The translations under genes were made by a program, and so were the position numbers. From positions 42,838 to 106,837 of the forward strand of contig DAOSDU010000005.1 in NCBI GenBank assembly GCA_035362715.1: a stretch of DNA of 64,000 nt, in the 5' to 3' direction. The notes under the pieces were generated by a model. The model saw only the letters and a list, made by a program, of their open reading frames with translations, did not search any database and was not told where the DNA came from. The DNA is from Methanofastidiosum sp. GTDB taxonomy: Archaea; Methanobacteriota_B; Thermococci; Methanofastidiosales; Methanofastidiosaceae. This document shows, in pieces, positions 35,703-44,688 of this stretch (its first letter is position 1; the number at the start of each line of letters is the position of its first letter).

Positions 35703-36425
35703 TCACACCGCCCTTTCCAAAGTAATAACAAAAGTTGTTCCTTGGGGTAAACTATCCTGAACTCTAATATTTCCCCCATATAGTTCTATAAATTTTTTTG
35801 CTATGAATAATCCAATTCCTGCGCCCCTAGTCTCAGCATGACTAAATCCTGCATCAAATAGCTTTTCTCTTAACTCCAAAGGAATTCCTATTCCGTAATC
35901 TGAAATAATAATCTCGCAACTTTTTTCATTAGTTACCAAATTGAAATCAATCCGATCTGTATTCCCGTGCTTAATAGCATTTCTAACTAGATTTCCAATA
36001 ACTAAAGTGATTGCTTGGCTAGCTAATACTTGACAGTCTCCGCTTATTGAATAATTTATTTTATAAGAAGGCATTACAGAGTCTATTATCTCTCTAATAT
36101 TTATAGGACGAGGTTCAGGCCCAAATTCAATTAGGGGTTCAAGTTCCTTCATCTGTTTAATTAAATCAACTCCTCGATGAATACCTTTGAATGCACTATT
36201 AATATATTTTTCATCTTTTTTCTTTTCATAAATTTCTAAAGCCATACTTGCAGTGGCTAAATGGTTGAGAATATCATGGCGTAGTGTTTTATTGGTCACT
36301 TTCAAAATTTCGTGTAATTCTTCTATTCTTTTATTCGATTTTAAATTATTCTGTTTTTCTTTTTGCAACTCCATAGATAAGCGGATTATCTCTTCATTTG
36401 GATTCTGATTAGGAATTGTATCCAT
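35703..36425 (-). CDS. Sensor-less soluble histidine kinase
   Basis: At 240 residues it contains only a short coiled coil (about 15-45), a dimerisation domain with H box TLRHDILNHLATASMAL, and an ATPase domain with N box LVRNAIKHGN, G1 DYGIGIP and G2 GAGIGLFI. There is no input domain, so it must be controlled by a partner protein or act on a separate receiver. Its kinase core resembles that of the split kinase at 22174. No response regulator gene lies next to it. Confidence 0.9.
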   Translation of the reverse strand: MDTIPNQNPNEEIIRLSMELQKEKQNNLKSNKRIEELHEILKVTNKTLRHDILNHLATASMALEIYEKKKDEKYINSAFKGIHRGVDLIKQMKELEPLIEFGPEPRPINIREIIDSVMPSYKINYSISGDCQVLASQAITLVIGNLVRNAIKHGNTDRIDFNLVTNEKSCEIIISDYGIGIPLELREKLFDAGFSHAETRGAGIGLFIAKKFIELYGGNIRVQDSLPQGTTFVITLERAV

Positions 36426-36633
36426 GATCTTAGTTCCCCCGATAAGAAAATTATACTAGATTCATTAAATTACTATATAAATATTCCTTATATGTTTATA
36501 ATTTTCCTAAATAGAATTTAGATAAGCTAAAAAAGAGAATAAATGATTATTTCAATAAGATTTAAAACATGATTTATTAATCTTCATTATATAAAGAATA
36601 GACTATTACAAGTATACATTTGGAGGCTAAGGT

Positions 36634-38220
36634 GTGGCAAAGAAAAAAAAAGTTCCCGTATCCTTTTGGGAAGACCAACTTGTAAAGGAGAAACAAGAAA
36701 ATAAAGATCCGGAGAAAGTAAAATTCATAAGAAATGTACTTATTTCTGAATATACATCCCTTTATGAGAAATATTTGAATAAAGGAAATTATAAAAAAAC
36801 AAATGAAATTAATGATAAGATTCATGAATTAAAGAAAGAAATAGATATTATTTCAAAAGAGGAAGTAGTTTGGCTATTTGAAAAAAAGGCCCTTGATTAT
36901 TTACAGAATTCTTCTTATGATGAGGCAATTTCATATTTCAAAATAGCATTAGAAAAATCATTAAATATTCCCACGATTAAACCAGAAGAAATAAAAAATA
37001 TAAAAGAAAGTTTAAAAAAATCCTATTTTGAAAAAGGATCTTCAAGCTTAAATCAGAATAAATTTGATGATGCGATAGTTTCGTTTAAAAAAATCTTAGA
37101 TTTTTGTGTGGAAAATAGTGGCAAAAAATCTGAGGAAACTAAAGAAGCTCTAAACAATTTAATAATGTGCTACAATCAAAAGGGAGAATATTTCGCTAAA
37201 CGGGACAGATTTGAAGATGCGATCAATGCCATAGATAAAGCGATAGAAATTACTAATGATATGGGCATTGAAACAGAGACTGCAAAATCTGCAAAAAAAA
37301 ATATAGCAAAAATACTAACTTTATTTGCTTTTAATCAAATAGATAAAGGGCTTTATGATTTAGCCATATCTAATCTAAAAAAAATTTTGGACATGACACT
37401 GCAAATATACGGAAATGATTCAGAAGACTACATTGAATCAAAAAATAATCTGATTAGAGGATACAATACAAAAGGTAAAAATTTTCTTGAAAAGAGCAGA
37501 TATGATGATGCAATTTCAACATTTGAAAAATCTCTAGAACTGGCAAAAGAGGATAAGGGCCATTCTAGTAGATACATAAACGATTCGATTGATGGAATAA
37601 TTAAATCGTACTACCAAAAATCATGTGCATATGAAGAATATGACAAATATGAAGAAGCTATCCTCAATTTAGAAAAAGCATTGAAGATAGCATCGAAACA
37701 TCAAGTTAACAAAATAAGAATTAGTTATGTCACAGATAAACTGTTTTTAATATTAAAAACTCAATATGAAGCAGCTTCTAAAAATTATAATTCTCAGAAA
37801 ATGAAGGAAATACTTGACATCGCTTTAAGTCTTATAAGAAGTGGATATAACTCTATTAATTTTGATGAAAACACTATAAGAACATATTTTGAAAGAATAA
37901 GAAATCAAAGAACAGAAGAAGGTCACAAGAAGTCTTATGAAAAATATCAAGAGTATACAAGAGAAGAGAAGAAAGAGAAACATGAAAAGAAAAAAAGCGT
38001 AATTGATGAAATATCAATTAAAGAGCTAGTTATCAAATTTGAATTGGACGATAATGGAACCATAACCAAAGAATTGATAAAAGAACAGTATAGGTATTGG
38101 GTTGATCTTCTACACCCCGATAAAAATCTAAATAAAAGTGACGCAACTATAAAAAAGGCGGAAGAAAAACTAAAAGAGATAAATACAATCTATAAAAAGT
38201 TGATTGAACATTTTCCTTAG
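36634..38220 (+). CDS. TPR protein with C-terminal J-domain-like module
   Basis: The 528-residue protein is mostly TPR-like repeats (about 75-400), with recurring YDDAISTFEKSLELAKED-type units. A basic, charged linker follows. The last 65 residues form a J-domain-like helix set containing HPDK in LLHPDKNLNKSD. The HPD motif is what stimulates Hsp70 ATPase activity, so it may recruit DnaK-type chaperones to TPR-bound clients. No dnaK lies in the window. Start is a GTG with GGAGG eight bases upstream. Confidence 0.82.
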   Translation: MAKKKKVPVSFWEDQLVKEKQENKDPEKVKFIRNVLISEYTSLYEKYLNKGNYKKTNEINDKIHELKKEIDIISKEEVVWLFEKKALDYLQNSSYDEAISYFKIALEKSLNIPTIKPEEIKNIKESLKKSYFEKGSSSLNQNKFDDAIVSFKKILDFCVENSGKKSEETKEALNNLIMCYNQKGEYFAKRDRFEDAINAIDKAIEITNDMGIETETAKSAKKNIAKILTLFAFNQIDKGLYDLAISNLKKILDMTLQIYGNDSEDYIESKNNLIRGYNTKGKNFLEKSRYDDAISTFEKSLELAKEDKGHSSRYINDSIDGIIKSYYQKSCAYEEYDKYEEAILNLEKALKIASKHQVNKIRISYVTDKLFLILKTQYEAASKNYNSQKMKEILDIALSLIRSGYNSINFDENTIRTYFERIRNQRTEEGHKKSYEKYQEYTREEKKEKHEKKKSVIDEISIKELVIKFELDDNGTITKELIKEQYRYWVDLLHPDKNLNKSDATIKKAEEKLKEINTIYKKLIEHFP

Positions 38221-38234
38221 ACTATATAAGGCCA

Positions 38235-38603
38235 TCAGATTACTTTCCCTATCTCTTCAGCAGCCCTTTTCATGTCTAGGAAAACTAATCCCAATTTCGC
38301 ATCTTTTCTAGCTAAAGCAGTGAGAACTGCTTCTTCACCTGCGCCCATGAGAAGTATATACCCATTCTGCCCTTTGACAAAAACTTCTTCAAGACTTCCT
38401 TTCATGAGCTCTTTTGAAGTTCTTTCACCTAGCGAAAGCATAGCTGCAGACATTGCAGCGACACGGTCTTCTTCAACATCATGAGGTAAAGCACTAGCTA
38501 TTACCAATCCATCTGTTGAAACTATAGCTGATGCTTCTATATCGGGAGATGCCCCACTTAGATCTTTTAACATTTCAGTTAATTTTTCTATTCGACTGGC
38601 CAT
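38235..38603 (-). CDS. Roadblock/LC7 domain protein
   Basis: The 122-residue protein is a single Roadblock/LC7 domain: PDIEASAIVSTDGLVIASALP, MSAAMLSLGERTSKEL and GQNGYILLMGAGEEAVLTALARKDAKLGLVFLDM are characteristic. Archaeal members regulate small GTPases or act in membrane-associated complexes; no MglA-like GTPase gene is nearby. GTGATC lies close before the ATG. It lies just downstream of the paralogue of the 24466 protein, the two forming a probable operon. Confidence 0.93.
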   Translation of the reverse strand: MASRIEKLTEMLKDLSGASPDIEASAIVSTDGLVIASALPHDVEEDRVAAMSAAMLSLGERTSKELMKGSLEEVFVKGQNGYILLMGAGEEAVLTALARKDAKLGLVFLDMKRAAEEIGKVI

Positions 38604-38620
38604 TAGATCACATCTTTATA

Positions 38621-39109
38621 TCAATCTTTAAATTTTTCAAATGAAACTAAACAAGGAGTTTCTTTGTTAAATTCAAATTTATACATATATTTTAGAGATT
38701 CACCTTCTTTGTTGAATTCCATTGCCCCAAGTAATGTTATAGCCCTAAGACATGCTATTTCTTTTCCCTCGTCAATTAGTCTCGTGCAGTGAGATTTGTA
38801 TGGGCAATTAATTGCTTTAAAAGTAAAATTATTGTCGTCGCCTGCCATTTCAAAATCAGCACTATTAAAAAATTCTGCTTTGACAAGTGCTTCAATAAAC
38901 ATTTTTGCAGTATTGTATGGGCTAAGCCCTTTTTGGAATTCCATGCCAAGGTCTTTCCAAGATTCGATAAATGGCTTAATAGCTATGGTCCCCCATCTCC
39001 TGTAAAAAAGTTTTGGTTTATCAAAGAATATATTTGCGGTATTTTCAACTCCGTAAAGCCAAGCATTCATAATAGTGCTTGTATATTTCAATTTAACATT
39101 GATGTCCAT
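38621..39109 (-). CDS. Conserved 162-aa protein with CPYKxHC motif (paralogue 2)
   Basis: This is the same length as the 24466-24954 protein and shares its blocks: IMNAWLYGVENTAN, FFDKPKLFYRRWG, FIESWKDLG, GLSPYNTAKMF, CPYKSHCTRL, ACLRAITLLGAM and FEKFKD. The Cys positions are conserved in both, which supports a structural or metal role. The two differ mostly in surface residues, so the duplication is old. GGTG precedes the ATG. The Roadblock gene follows 17 bases later. Confidence 0.75.
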   Translation of the reverse strand: MDINVKLKYTSTIMNAWLYGVENTANIFFDKPKLFYRRWGTIAIKPFIESWKDLGMEFQKGLSPYNTAKMFIEALVKAEFFNSADFEMAGDDNNFTFKAINCPYKSHCTRLIDEGKEIACLRAITLLGAMEFNKEGESLKYMYKFEFNKETPCLVSFEKFKD

Positions 39110-39266
39110 TTAATTCACCTTTGAGAATTTAGCAATTTAAATTCAATTCACATTTGAACTTATGATATTTAAAGTTTTCCTTGGATTAAATTTAAAAAAA
39201 TTAAGATTTATTTAACATGAAAATAAAATTAGAAATAATACAATTTGAATCTTAATAAAGGTAAAT

Positions 39267-40538
39267 TTATTTTAGAACGCCAAATTTACAGGTATCAATG
39301 CATTTTTTGCATCGTATACATTCAGATTGATCGACAATCCCTTTTGTAATTGCTTCTGTTTCGCACACTCTATCACAAAGTGTACAGTTCTTGCAACCGT
39401 TCTTCGCTTTTATTTTGTATATCGAGAATTTGGAAAATATAGCTAATACGGCCCCATATGGACAAATATATCTACAAAATGGCCTTGAGATTAGTAGTGA
39501 TGCTCCAGAGACGATAGCTATGGAAATTATCCCATATAATGTAAAATTAAATGAGAACAGGTAAGAAAATGGATCAATTTTTTGGAAAAAAGGATACTTG
39601 GTAGACACGACTATCGCCACGATTATTAAAGCAAAAAAATATTTGAAATATTTTAGAACTTTGTCTAATTTTTGTGGCATTCTGAATTTTGTTAATTTGT
39701 TACCTATTTCTGCCAAAAGCTGTTGCCAAGCGCCGATAGGGCAGGCATATCCACAAAATACTCTACCAAATACAACGGAGAATCCTATTGGCAATATGAA
39801 TAATAAAGACCAGTAAATATAATTACCTCTTGTAGCCCCTATTAAATACAAAGCAAGTTGTTGTAAAGACCCCACTACACAAAGGCATCCGCCACGAATA
39901 AATCCAAGATATATTAAAGATATAGCCAATGCCAAATATCTTATTTCTTTTCTTCTTAATTTGAAAAAATAGAGCGTGCCTAATAACATTAACCCAAATG
40001 TGACTAAAAGATCTTCTTTCAATATTTTTTCTAGATGATTTATTGGTTCTAATTCGTCATTAAAATGACCAGAATTTATTATAGTACTATCGCCATATAT
40101 TTTTTTATTGGATTCTATAAATAATGCCTCGGCCTGTTCCTTTACCAGGCTATTGGTAATACCATATGGCCTTAGGCTCTCTATTCTTGTTTTAGGTGAA
40201 ACATTAATTTTTAATCTATCCATCAGTTCTTTGGTATCAATAGAATAAGCATTAGCAACTTCTTCGATAGACATAGTTTTAATTACATTACCTTTGATCT
40301 CGGGAAGAGTTACATCTTGTGGGATTATTAAAGATTTATTTTGAATTGTGCCCGGGGTCGGCTCTGATCTATCACATACTATATTATTATTAGTATCAAC
40401 ATATTTCCCACAATCGCCAGGATAAACGCAATTAGAATCTGTTTCCCCAAATGGGCAATCATCCCACGAATAGACAAAATTAAGATCAATAATAATAAAT
40501 ATAAATAAAGTTAATAAAAAAATTGATGTTTTTCTCAT
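39267..40538 (-). CDS. NapH/polyferredoxin-like membrane iron-sulphur protein
   Basis: A signal-like N-terminus (MRKTSIFLLTLFIF) leads to an extracytoplasmic Cys-rich stretch (DDCPFGETDSNC, GDCGKYVDTNNN), then about six transmembrane helices carrying two NapH-type motifs, CGYACPIG and CRYICPYG. The C-terminus has two [4Fe-4S] sets, CKNCTLCDRVC and CIRCKKCIDTC. Such proteins pass electrons through the membrane. I chose the ATG at 40538 because the longer TTG frame from 40598 puts a charged segment before the signal and has no Shine-Dalgarno. Confidence 0.86.
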   Translation of the reverse strand: MRKTSIFLLTLFIFIIIDLNFVYSWDDCPFGETDSNCVYPGDCGKYVDTNNNIVCDRSEPTPGTIQNKSLIIPQDVTLPEIKGNVIKTMSIEEVANAYSIDTKELMDRLKINVSPKTRIESLRPYGITNSLVKEQAEALFIESNKKIYGDSTIINSGHFNDELEPINHLEKILKEDLLVTFGLMLLGTLYFFKLRRKEIRYLALAISLIYLGFIRGGCLCVVGSLQQLALYLIGATRGNYIYWSLLFILPIGFSVVFGRVFCGYACPIGAWQQLLAEIGNKLTKFRMPQKLDKVLKYFKYFFALIIVAIVVSTKYPFFQKIDPFSYLFSFNFTLYGIISIAIVSGASLLISRPFCRYICPYGAVLAIFSKFSIYKIKAKNGCKNCTLCDRVCETEAITKGIVDQSECIRCKKCIDTCKFGVLK

Positions 40539-40919
40539 AAAATCGATAATCAAATCAAATTCAATTCTTTTAAAAAGATATTCCAAATTTATTCCCAAAT
40601 TAAGCCATATTTGAGATTACAATACTTTAAGAAATAAAAATAATATTATGCCGACTAATTCTTTTATATAAAAAATGAAATAAAATAAAACAAAGTATGG
40701 TTAAATAAATATTTAAATATAAAAAAATAGTGGTGCTGGACAGTTTAGAATCAAAATTCGACTAGATCATTTCAGAATATCAAATTGTATAACAGATAAA
40801 AATACGCCGTTAATTTTTTAAATAGTTTTTAGTTACTTAGAACAAATAATAGTATTTTTATTTGGATAGTGCGTTATTTAGAACAATTAATTATTCACTT
40901 AAAAATAAAAGGTGATAAT
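40539..40919. other. Long AT-rich intergenic region upstream of the thermosome gene
   Basis: This 381-base gap has no convincing gene. It must carry the promoters of the polyferredoxin gene (minus strand) and the thermosome (plus strand). On the thermosome side it holds a TATA-like TTTTTTAAATAG near 40814 and a pair of direct repeats. Nothing else is recognised. Confidence 0.6.
40832..40890 (+). promoter_or_regulatory. Direct-repeat pair upstream of the thermosome gene
   Basis: GTTACTTAGAACAA at 40832 and GTTATTTAGAACAA at 40873 differ at one base in 14 and lie 41 bases apart, close to four helical turns. They fall between the putative TATA box and the ATG at 40920, so a protein bound there could block transcription. 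Candidate heat-shock operator. Confidence 0.5.
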
Positions 40920-42551
40920 ATGGCAAATATGAAACAACCTATTGGAATCCAGCCAGAAGGATCTCAAAGATTTAAGGGAAAAGAAGCTCTTAGAATGAAT
41001 ATTATGGCCGGCAGAATCGTTGCCGAAATAATAAAAACTACTTTAGGACCCAGAGGAATGGACAAAATGCTTGTGGAAAACTCTGGAGATGTAATGATAA
41101 CTAATGATGGTGCGACTATTCTTAATAGAATAGACATATCACACCCAGCAGCTAAAATGATTGTTGAAGTTGCAAGGGCTCAAGATCAAGAAGTAGGAGA
41201 CGGAACTACAACAGCGGTTGTATTGGCAGGAGAATTACTAAAGAAAGCAGAATCTTTAATTGACCAAGATGTTCACGTAACATCGATAACAACTGGATAC
41301 AATATCGCTACAGAAAAAGCACTTAGCATCCTAAAAGAGATAGGGGAAAAAATATCAATGGATAATGACAAAATCCTTCTAGAAATAGCAAAAACTTCTA
41401 TGACCGGCAAAGGTGCTGAAAAATCGATTGAAAAGTTAGCCAAAATAGCAGTAGAGGCAGTGAAAATAGCAACAAATACCAAAGAGGGAATAAATTCAGT
41501 TTCTAAAAACGATATAAAGATTACAATAAAAGAAGGGGGCGGCTTAGAGGATTCTGCTATTGTCAAAGGACTACTTGTAGATGAAAATAGAGCCTATGAC
41601 TCAATGCCTCAAAAAATCAAAAATGCAAAAATAGCTATACTCACAAGCCCAATTCAAGTTAAAAAAACAGGTATCGATGCCAAAATAAGAATAACTTCAC
41701 CTGCAAACGTACAGGGCTTTATAGATCAAGAAGATTTTATGCTAAAAAGAATGGTTGATAGAATTATCAACGCTGGTGCAAATGTTATAATATGTCAAAA
41801 AGGTATAGATGACGGCGCACTATCCTATCTTTCTAAAGCTGGCGCATATGCGCTAAAGAGTGTAAGTGAAAAAGAGATAAAGAAGATATCAAAGGCCACT
41901 GGTGCTAGAATAGTAAATATGGCCCTTGACCTTGAACCAAGCGATTTAGGAAAAGCAGAATTAGTTGAAGAAAGAAAAGTCGGCGATGAGTATATGACCT
42001 TTATCGAAGGTTGCGTCGATCCAAAAGCCGCAAGTATCTTAATCAGAGGCGGAACAAAGCAATTCGTTGAAACTGTCGAAAGAGCCTTAGATGATGCAAT
42101 AGGCGTATTAATTACTGTTGTCAAAGAAGGAATTATTTGCACTGGAGCTGGAGCTACAGAGATGGAAATTGCTAAAAGATTGGCTACATTCTCAAATTCT
42201 GTAAAAGGTAGAGAACAGCTTGCAGTTAAGGCATTTGCTGAGGCTTTAGAAGGAATACCAAAAGCGATTGCAGACAATTCCGGTCTTGACATGATAGACA
42301 TGCTAGTAAATCTTAGGGCGGCCCACAATAAAGACAATGGAAAATCAATGGGAATAAATATCAAAAATGGAAAAGTAGAAGACATGTTAAAAGCAGGAGT
42401 AGTTGAGCCTTTAAAATTAAAAGAGCAGGCAATAAAAAGTGCATCAGAATCAGTAGTAATGATACTTAGAATAGACGATGTCTTGGCAGGAAAAGAACTT
42501 GCAAAATCTGAAGCCTATAGAAACATGAGCGCAGGCTCTCAAATTGCTTAA
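40920..42551 (+). CDS. Thermosome subunit (group II chaperonin)
   Basis: The 543-residue subunit has the diagnostic TTLGPRGMDKML, TNDGATIL and GDGTTTAVVLAGELL (residues 93-98 carry the catalytic Asp) and the late GAGATEMEIA and NSGLDMIDML. It forms a double-ring ATP-driven folding chamber in the cytosol. The C-terminus ends NMSAGSQIA, without the Gly/Met-rich tail seen in many thermosomes. I start at 40920, where GGTGAT precedes the ATG, not at the upstream GTG frame. Only one subunit gene is in the window. Confidence 0.97.
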   Translation: MANMKQPIGIQPEGSQRFKGKEALRMNIMAGRIVAEIIKTTLGPRGMDKMLVENSGDVMITNDGATILNRIDISHPAAKMIVEVARAQDQEVGDGTTTAVVLAGELLKKAESLIDQDVHVTSITTGYNIATEKALSILKEIGEKISMDNDKILLEIAKTSMTGKGAEKSIEKLAKIAVEAVKIATNTKEGINSVSKNDIKITIKEGGGLEDSAIVKGLLVDENRAYDSMPQKIKNAKIAILTSPIQVKKTGIDAKIRITSPANVQGFIDQEDFMLKRMVDRIINAGANVIICQKGIDDGALSYLSKAGAYALKSVSEKEIKKISKATGARIVNMALDLEPSDLGKAELVEERKVGDEYMTFIEGCVDPKAASILIRGGTKQFVETVERALDDAIGVLITVVKEGIICTGAGATEMEIAKRLATFSNSVKGREQLAVKAFAEALEGIPKAIADNSGLDMIDMLVNLRAAHNKDNGKSMGINIKNGKVEDMLKAGVVEPLKLKEQAIKSASESVVMILRIDDVLAGKELAKSEAYRNMSAGSQIA

Positions 42552-42599
42552 ATACTTTTTAATTTTTTTGTATTTTTAAAAAATAAAAATAATTTTTTC

Positions 42600-43049
42600 T
42601 TATTTTGGAATCAAGACTTTATCAATCATGTGACATATTCCATTTGAACATAGAATGTCAGGTTTTATGGCAATTGCATTTTCAAGCATTACCGTTTCAA
42701 TTTCATTTGAACCTGCAGTTGATTTGGCCGAAGATATTTTAAGCTCTTTGCCTTGTAATGTCTTTACTTTGTTCAGTCCACCATGCATTCCAGAAAGTTT
42801 TCTTAATTCTGAAAGGTCATGTTTTCCGGATACAACATGATATTTCAATATTTCAGTTAACTTTGCCTTATCTTTAAGTAAACTTTCGACTGTACCTTTG
42901 GGGAGTGCTGCAAATGCACTATCTTGTGGTGCAAAAACTGTAAATGGTCCAGGTCCACTTAATACATCTACTAATCCCGCAACTTTTACCGCTTCAACTA
43001 ACGTTTTAAAATTTCCTGCCGCAATGGCCGTTTCGACAATATTTTTCAT
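42600..43049 (-). CDS. Fasciclin-domain protein
   Basis: The 149-residue protein is one FAS1 domain: NFKTLVEAVKVAGLVDVL, GPFTVFAPQDSAFAALP, LKYHVVSGKHDLSELRK and the C-terminal GICHMIDKVLIPK. FAS1 domains mediate adhesion or cofactor binding and are usually secreted, but this protein has no visible signal peptide or anchor. Start at 43049 is supported by GGTG five bases upstream. It converges on the thermosome gene. Confidence 0.92.
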   Translation of the reverse strand: MKNIVETAIAAGNFKTLVEAVKVAGLVDVLSGPGPFTVFAPQDSAFAALPKGTVESLLKDKAKLTEILKYHVVSGKHDLSELRKLSGMHGGLNKVKTLQGKELKISSAKSTAGSNEIETVMLENAIAIKPDILCSNGICHMIDKVLIPK

Positions 43050-43229
43050 ATTTTCACCATATAATACTATACTCAAAATTATTTATCTTTTTCCCTTATT
43101 TAATAAATTAATAATGAAAATATATTTATATTAAATAATAAATACAATTAGAATAATTTAATTTATCGGGAATACGAAAAATAATTATTTTTGGTAAATA
43201 TTAGATAAAGTAAAAGAAAATTGGTAAAA

Positions 43230-43238
43230 CTTATATAC
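43230..43238 (+). promoter_or_regulatory. TATA box of the NSS transporter gene
   Basis: CTTATATAC lies about 30 bases before the palindrome at 43268-43292 and about 90 bases before the start codon, placing transcription start near 43260 and leaving a 5' leader of about 60 bases. Confidence 0.5.
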
Positions 43239-43267
43239 TAGTTAATAAAAAATTAGACAATGTCTTG

Positions 43268-43292
43268 ATAAACTAAGTTTAACTTAGTTTAT
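43268..43292 (+). promoter_or_regulatory. Inverted repeat in the NSS transporter leader
   Basis: ATAAACTAAG and CTTAGTTTAT are perfect inverted copies separated by TTTAA. The element starts just after the predicted transcription start and before the strong AAAGGAGG site at 43303-43310. It may be an operator, or a hairpin in the leader RNA. Confidence 0.55.
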
Positions 43293-43319
43293 TAGACTAA
43301 AAAAAGGAGGTTTGAAAAA

Positions 43320-44642
43320 ATGGAAAGAGAAACATGGGGCAGTAAAATGGGCTTTTGGCTAGCTGCTGCTGGTTCTGCCATTGGACTTGGTAATATATGG
43401 CGTTTCCCTTATCTTACCGGTGCAAACGGTGGAGCTGCATTTGTCTTTATATATCTGTTAATTGTTTTAACTATTGGAATTTCAGTCATGTTAGCTGAAT
43501 TTACAATAGGAAGACACACAAATCTAAATGCTGTTGGTGCATTTCAAAAACTAAAAGGTGGACCATGGCAGATAGCTGGTTGGATGGGAGTAATTGCAGG
43601 ATTTGTTATTCTATCATATTACTCTGTAATTGGTGGATGGACAATAAAATATATACTCAGTTCATTTACTGGCATGATATCTACAAGTACTGATTCAACA
43701 AGCTATTTCCTTAGTTTCATTGCTAATGGACCCCAAACAGTTTTGTATCACGCTATCTTTATGGCAATCGTAATATTTGTAGTATATAGGGGCGTTGGAA
43801 AAGGAATAGAAGACACTTGCAAAATATTAATGCCAGCATTGTTCATACTCTTAGCAATATTAATTATTAGAGCAGTTACATTGCCAGGAGCACTTGCAGG
43901 CATAAACTTCTACCTTAATCCAGATTTTTCTAAGGTTACAGGAAAAACTATTCTTGCTGCACTTGGTCAAGCTTTCTTCTCGCTCTCATTGGGAATGGGG
44001 TGTATGATTACATATGGTAGTTATATAAAATCAAAGAAAGAATCATTACCAAGAGCCGCTGCAACTATAACATTATTGGATACTGGAGCTGCTTTTCTTG
44101 CCGGATTCGTTATATTTCCAACAGTTTTTGCATTTGGGGCTCAACCAAGCGCTGGACCGGGGCTTACATTCATTACACTACCTAAGGTATTTGCAATGAT
44201 GCCCGGAGGCCAAATATGGTCTGCATTGTTCTTCCTACTTCTATGTGTTGCTGCAATTACATCTGCAATTTCATTACTAGAAGTGGTCGTAGCATATGTA
44301 ATAGACAATCTCAAATGGCCAAGGCATAAGGCAGCTTTAATAATAGGCGGATCAATACTTCTATTAGGTATACCATCTGCATTATCCCAAGGGGCAGTTT
44401 CTATAAACATTTTGGGAATGAGTTTCTTAGACTTCTTGGATTTCGTGGCTAATAATATCTTATTAACTGTGGGTGGATTATTAATATCGCTCTTTGTTGG
44501 TTGGATAATTCCCGAAATCGCAAAGAAAGAAACTACCGCACATGGACCATTCACATTTCAGCCAATTTGGATATGGATATGCAGAATAGTAGCTCCCTTA
44601 GCGATATTCATCATAATCTTAGGCGGATTTGGACTATTCTAA
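43320..44642 (+). CDS. Sodium-dependent neurotransmitter-symporter family transporter (NSS)
   Basis: This 440-residue LeuT-fold protein has about 11 helices. WGSKMGFWLAAAGSAIGLGNIWRFPY is the hallmark first helix, including the unwound substrate/Na+ site. FSLSLGMGCMITYGSY is the helix-6 region and AAITSAISLLEVVVAY helix 8. The family imports amino acids such as Trp, Tyr or branched types with sodium. Eleven rather than twelve helices is usual for prokaryotic members. AAAGGAGG lies nine bases before the ATG. Confidence 0.95.
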   Translation: MERETWGSKMGFWLAAAGSAIGLGNIWRFPYLTGANGGAAFVFIYLLIVLTIGISVMLAEFTIGRHTNLNAVGAFQKLKGGPWQIAGWMGVIAGFVILSYYSVIGGWTIKYILSSFTGMISTSTDSTSYFLSFIANGPQTVLYHAIFMAIVIFVVYRGVGKGIEDTCKILMPALFILLAILIIRAVTLPGALAGINFYLNPDFSKVTGKTILAALGQAFFSLSLGMGCMITYGSYIKSKKESLPRAAATITLLDTGAAFLAGFVIFPTVFAFGAQPSAGPGLTFITLPKVFAMMPGGQIWSALFFLLLCVAAITSAISLLEVVVAYVIDNLKWPRHKAALIIGGSILLLGIPSALSQGAVSINILGMSFLDFLDFVANNILLTVGGLLISLFVGWIIPEIAKKETTAHGPFTFQPIWIWICRIVAPLAIFIIILGGFGLF

Positions 44643-44688
44643 ATTTTTTATATTTTATTTTTTTAAGATTTAAATTTCTGGTGAGTCA

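Noticed and set aside
39200..39245. Short frame starting MKIKLEIIQFES upstream of the 38621 gene
   Set aside because: Only 12 codons and no ribosome-binding site; chance occurrence in AT-rich DNA.
40539..40919. Searching the long gaps for tRNA or other structured RNA genes
   Set aside because: I saw no GC-rich cloverleaf-like segment or conserved TTCRA-type T-loop in these very AT-rich gaps; no RNA gene can be supported.
41825..42385. 186-codon minus-strand frame inside the thermosome gene
   Set aside because: The thermosome frame is certain and complete; the opposite frame is a by-product of its codon usage (Ser/Ala/Phe-rich, no motif).
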